Assembly: GCA_015680685.1 (NCBI GenBank)
Contig: MNCI01037953.1
Span: forward strand, 781,999 to 845,998
Length of the DNA: 64,000 bases
Source: Gnetum montanum
Lineage: Eukaryota > Streptophyta > Gnetopsida > Gnetales > Gnetaceae
Direction of reading: 5' to 3'
Both the position numbers and the translations under genes were made by a program. Shown piece by piece: positions 55,198 through 64,000 of the stretch. Position 1 is the first letter of the stretch. The number at the start of each line of letters is the position of its first letter. The notes beneath the pieces were generated by a model. That model saw nothing but the letters and a program-made list of their open reading frames with translations, ran no database searches and was not told where the DNA came from.

Positions 55198-58100
55198 ATG
55201 GGCAAGGGCAAGGAGGTAGAAGGCCAGGGGAGGAAGGGGCCTGACTTGACCTTCGCGGAGGAAAGTGAGTCCATGCTGCAGTGTTTTCCTAGGCCTAGGA
55301 TTCCATCGTGGCCTAGATCGGTGCGCAGGTAGGCTCTAATCTCACCTCAGTTAATTGCTTTCTTTTGTATTTGCTGTCTAGGCGTACAGGATTTGCAAGA
55401 GGTCTTTGGTTGTATGTTTCAGTGTGCGGGGACGAGGCTGAGCGTAGACAGTTTTTGCAGCGTGCAGGGTCTGCACACTGAGCGTAGACAGTTTTTGCAG
55501 CGTGTAGGGTTTGCACGCTGAGCTTAGATAGTTTTTGCAGCATGCAGGGTCTGCACGCTAAGTGTAGACAGTTTTTTGCAGCATGCAGAGTCTGCATGCT
55601 GAGCGTAGATAGTTTTTTTAGCGTGTAGGGTTTGCACGCTGAACGTAGACAGTTTTTGCAGTGTGCAGGGTTTGCACGTTGAGCGTAGATAGTTTTTTGC
55701 AGCATGCAGGGTCTGCACGCTGAGGGTAAACAATTTTTTGCAGCATGTAGAGTCTACATGCCGAGCGTAAACAATTTTTTTGCAGCGTGCAGAGTCTGCA
55801 AGCCGAGCCTAAACAATTTTTTGCAGTGTGCAGAGTCTGCACGTCGAGCGTAAATATTTTGCAACTTTTTTTTGAAGTATTGGCCTTCAATGTGGAACTT
55901 TGTTTCTTTATTTCATTTTCGTATATAACTGATTTACCATGGAATTCTTGTTATTTGCAGGGATCCTAAACCTTTCCTCTTAGTGGTTGAGTTGGTTGGG
56001 GTACTGGCCTGGTTCGGGCCCCTTGATACTGACGAACCTACCCTTGATATGACTATTGATACCAATGGGGTATGGTTTAGGGAAGGGGCCTATGAGTTCC
56101 TTACCTTCATTTTAGATGGATTCAGGGTAGTGATATGGTCCCATATAAGTGAACAAGTAGCACGGAGTGTGCTTGAGGTAATGTTGCTAGGATCTTCAAA
56201 CGGCGTCATGGCTTTCATGGTGGACATTGATGAGGGACCACTTGCGATTGAGGATGGTCCCTCTGGAGGGCCCAGATCTACCCTTCTGTAATCGCGCATA
56301 TGGAACTTATTGCCATGTGGCCCTCACTATTTCAATAGCACCTTATTTTTGGCCTTGCATGCGCATACATTATTTCAGAACCCTTCGGGCACGGTGTACA
56401 GGGTGGAGAGGTAAGGTTGTTTAATTTGTTATTTCTATTCTGTTGTTTAGTGTTTGCTCCTGTTCTGATGATCGTTCTTTTGCAGGCCCCAAGTTGACAA
56501 AGATGGAATATGCATAAGTGATGACGGACTTTCACTAGCTCACACCGCTTTAGAGACCTTCATGGCAAGTCCCACCCTTCGTGGAGCTGTATTAGCTCAG
56601 ACTAAGGGTGACATCGTTCGTTTTCATAAGCAATTTTCGAAGGCGTTCGTGCAATGCATGACTTGAGGGTGGCTGCATGGAGATTGGTCATGTAATGGAT
56701 CGATTTTCCCCTATGATACTGACTTGGGTCATAGCAACGTGAATCCCATGACTGAAGGTAAGTGATGATATTTCTCTGACGCCTTAGTTTGTTTGTTCGG
56801 CCACAAAATTGGTCATACTGGTGCTATGGCTTTACATTGTGTTTACAGTTAACATCCCCCTTGGCAGAGACCCTATTAAGATAGGGCAGACTGAGAGCAC
56901 CCTGTCGATGAAATTTGGGGAGGTCAGCAAGGCACAGCGATGGTTGCGTACCATTGCCCCATCATCTATTGTCCGTTGTTTGAATGATGCCGGCCTCATG
57001 GAGCTATTCACAACCCCAAGCCCTGATGTCTCTGTAACTGAAATGATTAGAATTGTTGATTTGTTCGACACCTCTGTCACTTACTACAGCACCCGTATCA
57101 AGGATGTTAAAATAGTTTTTCATTTGTCATCCGATTTTTTTTAGACCTCTTCGGTGTCTCGGCAAATGGTGTGAACGTGGTTTTGGACAAGGTGCAGAAA
57201 GAGCTCCATGTGGTGTGTGAGCTGGAAGATTGGTTGGGCATTCTCAAGGGCTCTAAGGGGTTTCCTATGCAGGGAACATCAAAGGTGGTGGAAGTCAATG
57301 AACTGTATCCCCTGTTTAGGGCATGGGTGTTTCCTAAATCCCTGTCTCAAGTGAAGAGTCTTGGGGTGGAAGCTGTGCGCATCATGCATATCATTTTAGA
57401 GGCCGGGATGCGTTATAATTGGGCCCAATTTTTGTTGTCGGGTTTCCATAGGGAGATAGTGTGGTTGCGTTCAAACGTTGAGGCACAGACCCATTTTACT
57501 TTCACGTTCTTCACCGGTTATCTACATCACCTAGCTGAGTTTTTGATGGTTTGTGCAGATAACAAATATGTTTTGTGGGATCATACTCAATTATCTCGCC
57601 CATGGATTAATCATTTGTTCGAGGTAGATGAGTCTCAAGATGCACCTGAGGGGATCGATGAATCAGTTTTCGTCACAACAGAGGGGTCATTTGGTGCTTC
57701 AATCCATACACATGACAGTGTGGGGTTGGAACCAGACAATGTGCCCTACACTGCTAGGAGGGCTGATCGGGTGATCAAGGAGACCATCAGGAAAGCCAAA
57801 TTGAAGATTCAGAAGCACGAACGCTCTAAAGAGGTGGCCTCAACTGTGGAAGAGCCAAGGGTGAAGCGTATACAATTCAAAATGCCTGCTCGAGGTAAGT
57901 AAGCTTGATGCACTTATTATATTTCCATTATCGTTATTTTCGTCTGATTCATTATTTTTTCCTTTTGATTGTTTACATGAAAGTAATGTCTTCAGACCTG
58001 ACTTGGGAAGTGAGAAGATAGGAGCTAGAAAAGATTATCAAGGAGGAGGAAGTTCCAACGGATTTAATTGAGGAGGAAGAGGTAGGCAAAGATTAGGTGG

Positions 58101-59609
58101 GAGTGACTGAAGAGCTGGTGGAAGACACCATAGAGACAGAACTGGTCGATGACCGGGATGGTGTTGATGAAATAGTTAGTGGCTTCCTTAAGGGAAGATT
58201 GGACCTTGGTGACCCTCCGAACCGGGAAGGGAATAGAGAATCTGGTATATTTTCTTTTGTTTTATTATGTTGCCTTGTAAATCATTGTTTCCATTATGTG
58301 GTGTTTTAATTTTATGTTTTTTATCACTTCCAAATGAAGACATTGAAACTAGGACGATTTCTACCATGCGGTTAGAAGTGCCTATGATAGTGGTTCCCCC
58401 TGAAACGACCACTGAGGCTAATCCATCTCGCACTCATGAACCATTTACTTGGACCGAGATGCCAAGAAAAATGGATTTCGTCACCAATATCATCGATGAG
58501 GTGGTCGAACGCATTCAGCAAGCTCACCCTGAAATAGGTACAAATGTCTCAAGCATTTTGATGCCTTTGAGTTTCACATTCTTTTTTGCCATCTAAGATC
58601 TAATGCCTGTTCTTTTCATGTGGGTAGGGGCTAAACTGAAGTGGGATCCGTCTGAGGTTGTTTGTATTGACAGCTTGCCTGCACTACCGCTAGAAGTTGA
58701 ACAGGTACCGAGACAAGTCTATGACGAGGTGGCGGAATGTCTTGTGCATAACGCCAAATCGCTTTGGACCTGTAGGCACTCCATTGAACAACTATGGTTG
58801 CAGATCTAGGCAAGGGAAAGAGAGGTTTCTGAGTTATCGGCTGAATGTGATGATCTCAAAGCTCGTTATGAGTTCACCTCAGCCAGATTAACAGGTGATC
58901 GATCTTGGCGAACTTCTGAGATCACTTATACCAGGTATTGGAACTTGCTGAATCGCCATGCATCACTGACTCGGAAACTAGCAGAGCGTAAGGCCCAGAT
59001 AGATTTACTAAACCTCAAGTGTCAGGATTGGAAGGCTTTCGCTTCCAAGGTGTGGAAGTGGGGTCAAGATGAGAAGAACCATAAGCATCATTACAAGAAG
59101 TCATTAAAATAAGTATCTATAGAGAAGCGTCAGCTTGAAATGTTCGTAGAGGGTCTAGGTCTACGTTCTGTATTTGATACCTTTGCTAAGAATACCATTG
59201 TTGAGATGGAATCGCCCAAGAGGGTAATCACGATTACTTCTGGGGAGGTCTCTATGGGTGAATTTCCCTTGAAACATCCCACATGGTCAGCAGTTGACAA
59301 AGGGAAGGCCTTAGTGAATGTAGATCTGGGCCTTGATGGGACTGACTAGGCTAGCGTCTCCGAGGAAGAAATTCTCCATCGATTGAAATTCGGTTTAGAG
59401 GGGTCTCCTACGGTAAGTAGTTTTTTCTTGTGAATTTTGTTCATTGAATAATGTTTGGGATTTTTCTCTTTTCTTCTTGTGTTGATTGTTTCTTTTGCTT
59501 TTTATAGGGTTGAGGCGAGGATGATGTTCAAGAAGGTGGCCCCAGCGGAGCGGAGACCCATGGTGTCGGCGAGTCTGAAGGGGACAGCCCTCCCGTCCCT
59601 GATGTTTAG
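55198..59609 (+). pseudogene. Eight-exon antisense gene inside element D: HAD/NIF-like, transposon-protein-like and coiled-coil regions
   Basis: Exons 55198-55328, 55961-56410, 56486-56757, 56849-57894, 57996-58244, 58340-58537, 58628-59412 and 59508-59609 are bounded by GT-AG and join in consistent phase to about 1077 codons. One base is missing in a T run near 57140. Eight in-frame stops (for example 56289, 56664, 58019, 58094, 58807, 59347) stand where Gln, Arg or Trp codons are likely. Exon 2 has PKPFLLVVELVGVL and VWFREGAYEFLTFI...FRVVIWSHIS, the pattern of FCP1/SCP (NIF) HAD phosphatases, but the two catalytic Asp of DxDG are Glu and Val. Exon 4 has QRWLRTIAPSSIVRCLNDAG and a long helical domain like plant transposon/mobile-domain proteins. 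Exon 7 has a coiled coil. The N-terminus is basic (MGKGKEVEGQGRKG). Function unknown; no longer expressible as one protein. Confidence 0.7.
55441..55860 (+). repeat. 40-bp hairpin satellite in intron 1 of the antisense gene
   Basis: About ten copies of a 40-41-bp unit: AGCGTAGACAGTTTTTGCAG then a 10-bp inverted repeat CAGCGTGCAG/CTGCACGCTG around a GGT loop. Later copies have T-run length changes and ACATGC-type variants, but in several the two arms have changed together. The unit includes a TTTTGCAG block that looks like a 3' splice site. Confidence 0.85.
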
Positions 59610-59738
59610 TGTTGATTTTGAAACCATCCTGGCTCATGATTTTACATGAATCGTAAACTGAATGTTTTGCCTTGGGTTGTATTGAACTAGTGAATGGAAT
59701 TAGTTAACTATTATACTTGTCTAACTATATATGACTAC

Positions 59739-59757
59739 ATATATATATATATATATA
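59739..59757. repeat. (TA)n microsatellite
   Basis: Uninterrupted AT repeat in the 3' flank of the antisense gene. Confidence 0.9.
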
Positions 59758-59934
59758 TTTCTGTATTTTTTATTATTTTTTATTATTTTTTTAGCTCTTG
59801 TTGTTTAAATGTAAACACGATGCAGCAATGTAAAATGTTTTGGTTTGTTTTGTTGTTTAAGTGCAATGCACGGAGTGGGAATGCAAGTAGGAATGTAATT
59901 ATAATCGAAGGATAATTGTGAAAAGGAAAATATG

Positions 59935-59940
59935 AATAAA
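59935..59940 (+). terminator. Polyadenylation signal of the antisense gene
   Basis: AATAAA lies 326 bases after the predicted stop codon, in AT-rich DNA with T-rich flanks. It is the canonical plant-type signal in a fitting position. Confidence 0.4.
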
Positions 59941-60024
59941 AATTGTTATTGATAACATGACAATATAAGCATAAATTCGAACAATGAACTTGAATTTGCA
60001 AGAAAAACAAAGTGTAAGAAAATG

Positions 60025-60210
60025 GTTTAGTTTAAGGCCATTTCGGGCCCCATGCACTAGTTTAAGGCCATTTCAGGCCATGTGTAAACAAGGGAAGTTT
60101 CAGGTAATGCTGGTGGATTTCTTGGTAGACTGACCATTTCTGATCGTGGCTAGTTTTATGTCATTGCGGACATGTGATAGCTTAACATCGTTTCGGACTT
60201 GAATGTCATT
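60025..60210. repeat. AGTTTAAGGCC minisatellite next to protease
   Basis: Two copies of AGTTTAAGGCCATTTCGGGCC-type units are followed by older TAGTTTTATGTCATTGCGGAC and AGCTTAACATCGTTTCGGAC variants. Related to 54598-54775 and 50640-51012. Confidence 0.75.
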
Positions 60211-61230
60211 TATTGGCTTAGTAATTTTTTGATCTTCCTCATTTTAACATTATGAGTAGCATTAACGGGTATGATTCTATACTCAGCGTCTCCTTCACTG
60301 ATCACGTTGAATGGTAATTCGGCCCAAGGGACGTCTGATGGAACAATTCCCGTGTTGGTGCTTTCTGGTGTTTTTGCATGTATTGTAGTTTCTACGTTTG
60401 TTGTAGTTTCTAGGTGAGGCTATATATGTACAATTTCAGGCCCGAGTATTTCTGTGCTCGGTAAATTTTTCTTTGTATTTAATAGATTATTGCTTACTGG
60501 TTGTGTGCATCTTTGTTGTTCATTTGTATCATCTTGTTTAGGCTCTTCGAACTTAACCTCTAACCCTTGGTCTGTATTTGTATGTGATGAGATGGTAGGT
60601 GTAGTAGCCTCCCCGTGTATAATGATTTCACCACCTTCGTAAGACAGGTGAATCTATTGGTGTATGGGGGAAGAGACTGCTTTTAGTTGGACTAACCAGG
60701 GTCTTCCCAATATTAAATTGAACCCTGGCATTTCGTCGATGACCACAAAGTCGGCAGATGTGGGGAATTGATCCCCTGCTATAAAGTCCAAAGTCACGGT
60801 GCCTTTTACTACTACGCGTGATCCACTGAACAATTTTAAGCACGTGGTGGCGGTTGGTCTAATTAGTTCTGTAAGCCCTAATTGTTCGACGATGGGATAG
60901 GGTACTACGTTTGTAGCGGCTCCGTCATCTACATGCACTCTATGTATTTTGAATTGATTGACTCATATCGTTATGAACATAGGTGCAGTTGTCACTTCTC
61001 CTGTTTTTTCATCCATTTTGATGTTGTCATTGTGGAAACCTAGTGACTTAGGAGTCGATCCTTGAGGCGAATACATTACCACATGAATTGAAGGTTCATT
61101 TGGAGGTAAGTCTTCACTTACTGGGATGGATGTCAACATGCGTACTAGGGCTTCGCAATGGGTTTGAGAGGTTAACAGTAGGTCGTATAAGCTTAATGAA
61201 GTATTTTTCTGTTTAAGTGCCTATGTGACC
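60211..61230 (-). pseudogene. Aspartic protease and flanks of element D
   Basis: The frame 60938-60654 begins MHVDDGAATNVVPYPIVEQL, where VDDGA takes the place of the D-[ST]-G-A catalytic loop, and ends with FNLILGRPWLVQLKAVSSPI, the typical Tat ILGRPWL flap motif. A TAG follows PIHQ. Downstream (about 60640-60230) an acidic linker continues, ending near VNATHNVKMRKIKKLL. Upstream, SPQGSTPKSLGFHNDNIKM is the usual pre-protease. Well conserved, few stops. Confidence 0.78.
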
Positions 61231-61560
61231 TATGTTAGAGCTGTTGCTAAATCTTTACTGTTGGACGTATGCTTGTCGGTAGTTATTTGGTCCATCGTGC
61301 CCAACAGTTTTATCTCATGCGTAGTTGGTTTATCATTTTTATCCAGAATCGTTGATCTAGACATATCATGCTTTTCGGATGATTCACCCTCATAGCCTGT
61401 GTTTGATTTATTATTAGGTGATGTCATGGGTATTGCACTTAACGGGGTAGGCTTGGAAGGTCCTAAGGCTAGTCGTTGATGTTCCTTCTCCAAGTGTTCC
61501 CGTGTAAGCTTGTCTGCCAGGCGTTCTCATGTGTGGCATGGGGGAATAGTTGGTTTTGGA
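61230..61560 (-). pseudogene. Gag-protease linker of element D
   Basis: Hydrophilic, Ser/Thr/Asn-rich sequence (HQRLALGPSKPTPLSAIPMT, KPTTHEIKLLGTMDQITTDK) without a recognised domain, joined to the repeat region by one stop (TGA after PPCHT). Confidence 0.5.
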
Positions 61561-62015
61561 ATCTCAGGTTGCTTTGGAATTTGTACAATGTATGGAGTAG
61601 GGCGGGGTTGCGGTTGGACGGTTGAATGCGGTTGAGTGTCAGGCTGCCTAGGCACCTTAACAACATAGGGGGTTGGTCTATTTTGTGTTTGCAGAGTGGA
61701 GGATTGGTGGTCATCAGAGTGTTCGGGTATCCTAACAACATATGGAGTTGGCCTAGCTGGGGGTTGTACCTCCGTAGTTGTGACTGCAGGTGACACTCGG
61801 ACTACGTAGGGAGCAGGCCAGGTAAGAGGTGATTGTGTGTTTGTGGTAGTAGTGGCAGGAGGTACACGCACCACGTATGGTTTTTCATGTGGTGGTATGA
61901 TAGAAGTTGCTACGGCGGGGGGTATTTGGATGACATAAGGTTTTTGCGGGGAGTATGATGGTTGAGGCACAGGTGTTTGTACAGTGGGAGGAATATGCAC
62001 TACAAATGGTCTCTT
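61560..62015 (-). repeat. Seven tandem PYVVRVP-type peptide repeats in Gag of element D
   Basis: Within the open 297-codon frame 61527-62420 seven repeats of about 18-25 residues each start with a [RKAT]P-[YF]-[VI]-V-x-[VI]-x-P core: RPFVVHIPP, KPYVIQIPP, KPYVVRVPP, APYVVRVSP, TPYVVRIPE, TPYVVKVPR, TPYIVQIPK. Pro/Gln/Thr-rich spacers separate them. The core stays constant while spacers vary, which suggests selection on the core before decay. Confidence 0.85.
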
Positions 62016-63330
62016 AGGCATTTGCTGGTCATGATCGGAATGGATGGTGTTAATCCTAGGTGTTTCCAGTTCGTTATCGAAGTAGATGGTGTTAATTACA
62101 TATGGTGCTTCTTTAGTATTTAGAGGATCTTTATATATGCCCATGGCCTGGTTTTGTGGTTGGACCAGGTTGGCTTCATCAAAAGTGATTTGACCTCCGT
62201 CAATCATCCGTTGGATATCTTGTTTTAAGGTGAAACAATAGTCAGTGCCATGCCCATTACATTGATGATAATCACAAAAACGGTCCATTCTAAAGCCCTT
62301 TGGAACCGGGGGTTCATCTGGCATTGCCAGGCTTGGGTTCTGAACCAATTGACAGAACCGATCATGTCTTTGGATTGCTGCGGAGGACAATTTTTTATGT
62401 TTCATTAGTCTGGCCTTCAAGAGTTGGTCGAATAATTATGAGGATTTCATGGGCTACGGCGTATATTGAGAGGGGTCCTTCCTCTCGAAGTTTCTCATGC
62501 GACTGGTATAGGATTTTGTGATGTGGATGATTCAGGTGCAGTCGCAGGAGCAAGTCTAGGGTAATTAGTAGGGGTAGCGGGTGGTTTGCCTTGTTGTCCC
62601 GCATTCGCTTGTTGTGTTTCTGCTACTACCACTATAGTTGTTTTAGCCTTTTCTTTGTCTTTCTTATTATGTTGGTTTTTAAAGGCTGAATAGGTAGGGT
62701 CGTGGCTATTTTGGGCTGCCTCCTCTATGTTCTTGATTTGTACAAACGCCTGACTAAGAGTGCGTGCATTGAGATAATATAATTTGGACTTGACAAAATC
62801 ATTGACAGCCCCTTTTAGGATGGTGAGGAGATACATCTTCGGGATTGGCTCGTGGAGCTCATTGAGGGCAGCGCTCCACCGTGGAATGAATTTTTGGACA
62901 GGTTCCAGCGATGCTTGCTTGACCTGTATGAGGCTGTCAAGTGTTGCTTCAGGCTTCAAGTTATACTTGAACTTGGTAATGAATTGGTGTAATAAATCTT
63001 CTAGAGAAGATATTGAGTTTCGTGGCAAGGCCTGATACTAATCAAGTGCTCTCCCTATGAGGGACATGGGAAACACTTGCAGAATGGCATGTGGCCACGC
63101 TTGAAGTAGTGCGCATTCTAATCTAAATGTTATAAGGTAAGCGTTGGGGTCTGTCTCCCCATTGTATTTAGTCAGCGTGGGTAAGGAAACACCCTTAGGT
63201 AGTGTTAGAGGTGAAACCAAAAAGCTGATAGGGTCATCGTGATAGAAGTTCACTACCTTAAGCTCTCTGTCAGTGGCTGTTTTGAGGTGTTTGACCTTGT
63301 CAGTTAGCTCCTGCATTAGCTTTTTGGAAT
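62016..63330 (-). pseudogene. Gag of element D: capsid-like core and zinc-knuckle region
   Basis: The core starts VSLPTLTKYNGETDPNAYLI with FRLECALLQAWPHAILQVFP, continues after a TAG at LALD with SSLEDLLHQFITKFKYNLKP and ASLEPVQKFIPRWSAALNEL, the retrotransposon Gag fold. A lysine-rich stretch and an Ala/Pro/Gln-rich linker follow. A frame change near 62500 leads to SHEKLREEGPLSIYAVAHEI. Next FCDYHQCNGHGTDYCFTLKQ (about 62230-62290) is the C..H...GH.T..C knuckle of Tat Gags. Confidence 0.8.
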
Positions 63331-64000
63331 CAGCCTAGTCTTGGGCACTAGGTAAGATAGTAGGTTGATGATGTTGTACACTATACAAATTAGACTATTG
63401 GATAGTGGGCTGGAAGGAAGAAAGTTGTGTGGTTGGAGGTTGTGCTTGCGAAATATTTGTGGTGGGTGGTACTAGGGGCAGTGCATTGTAGGTAAGGGAT
63501 TGCTGTTGTTGTTGTGGTTGTACTTGAGGGATGTTAGTGAGTAAAATTGTATGAGGCAGTATGTTATAGTGAGGGGGTTGATGCGGTTGAGCACCAATCA
63601 CAGCCCATTGCCCGGTCATGCTTTATGTTGGAACACTCTAAACTTGTTGAGTTACAGTGGTGAAAGGGGCTCCTTGGGTTTGGATCCGCGGTATATAATG
63701 AGCGGATGTAGAAGCCGGTATCACATGTGGCATCCCGATCACTTTGGGTGGGAAGGTTACTCCTACATTATTTTGAGGAGGTTGTATTTGCAAGAATGGG
63801 GATACTATTGCAACGGGGGGAATAGCAAGGGGAAGTGTGTTGAGTTGTGTATCGGTTACAAGAGGAATAGGGATAAGCGTGGATGGTTCCTGTTGAGGTA
63901 TCTGTGCTTAGGTGATTTGAAACAACGGGTTTGCATAGGTTTGTGGGCTAAGGGTATGGTACAAATCTTTGTGCTCAGACTGAGCTGCAAAGTCATCCTC
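63331..64000 (-). pseudogene. Gln/Pro-rich N-terminal Gag region of element D, continuing outside
   Basis: The frame 63619-63395 (MTGQWAVIGAQPHQPPHYNI, later QVQPQQQQQSL) and the sequence to its right are Gln/Pro/Thr rich with stops, matching the low-complexity N-terminal part of Tat/Ogre Gags. The 5' UTR and 5' LTR are beyond the window edge. Confidence 0.5.

Larger units (their letters stand above)
48087..64000 (-). mobile_element. Element D: Tat/Ogre-type Gypsy element carrying an antisense gene
   Basis: Read from the right edge on the minus strand: Gln-rich Gag N-terminus, Gag core, CCHC-like knuckle, PYVVRVP repeats and protease. Next come a large spacer with an antisense multi-exon gene, RT, RNase H, a second RNase H, integrase, a minisatellite spacer and a probable 3' LTR. 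The second, archaeal-type RNase H between RNase H and integrase is characteristic of the Tat lineage (Ogre, Retand, RIRE2). The 5' LTR is beyond the window. It cannot be excluded that the gag-pro and pol parts belong to two copies. Confidence 0.75.

Noticed and set aside
55441-55860. CRISPR-like array (about 40-bp period with palindromes)
   Set aside because: There are no unique spacers: the whole unit repeats, and the setting is a plant nuclear retroelement.
55313-55890. Minus-strand open frames rich in Cys, Ala, Leu and Gln (CLRSAC / QTLHAAK repeats) that look like a repetitive secreted protein
   Set aside because: They are translations of the 40-bp hairpin satellite in several frames at once; the repeat length explains the open frames and no start, signal or splice context supports a gene.

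Overview
This is nuclear DNA from a seed plant with a large, repeat-rich genome. The evidence is GT-AG split genes, introns up to 5.7 kb packed with transposon and pseudogene debris, and nested LTR retrotransposons of plant-specific lineages. A gymnosperm is plausible but unproven. No bacterial or organellar operon structure is seen. One ordinary host gene is present; nearly everything else is LTR retrotransposon. Most retroelement frames are broken by TAG, TAA or TGA where relatives have CAG, CAA, CGA or TGG, the signature of C-to-T decay of methylated DNA.

Layout. 1-5815: 3' part of element A (+), a gag-protease LTR element with no reverse transcriptase, ending in an 811-bp LTR. 5816-9556: AT-rich DNA with a LINE zinc-finger relic, a TA microsatellite and an 85-bp tandem repeat. 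9557-~21720: a decayed Copia element (+), split by element B (14456-21266, -), a complete member of the family of A with two LTRs and a 5-bp CTTAG target duplication. 23304-36805: a seven-exon host gene on the minus strand. It encodes a predicted secreted 524-residue protein with the His...Glu...Cys order of a permuted NlpC/P60-like papain fold. Its introns hold two oppositely oriented UDP-glycosyltransferase pseudogene pieces, a long tandem array, a MITE-like element, a SINE-like element and an unassigned open frame. 37845-44452: a decayed Ty3/Gypsy chromovirus (+) with a chromodomain-like C-terminus and a 2.1-kb 3' LTR, abutting the 5' LTR of element C. 44453-48086: element C (+), third member of the A/B family, cut off by element D. 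48087-64000: element D (-), a Tat/Ogre-type Gypsy element with gag, protease, RT, two RNase H domains and integrase, running off the right edge.

The most unusual feature is inside D. Between protease and reverse transcriptase, on the opposite strand, lies a gene-like unit (about 54999-59940) with a TATA box, eight exons joined by GT-AG introns in consistent phase (about 1077 codons, allowing for one 1-base frameshift and eight stop codons) and an AATAAA signal. Exon 2 resembles the FCP1/NIF HAD-phosphatase fold with its catalytic aspartates replaced. Exon 4 resembles plant-transposon or plant-mobile-domain proteins, and exon 7 has a coiled coil. Intron 1 carries about ten 40-bp hairpin-forming repeats. 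The Gag of D also carries seven tandem proline-rich repeats with a PYVVRVP-type core.

All calls were made by reading the sequence; no database search was possible.
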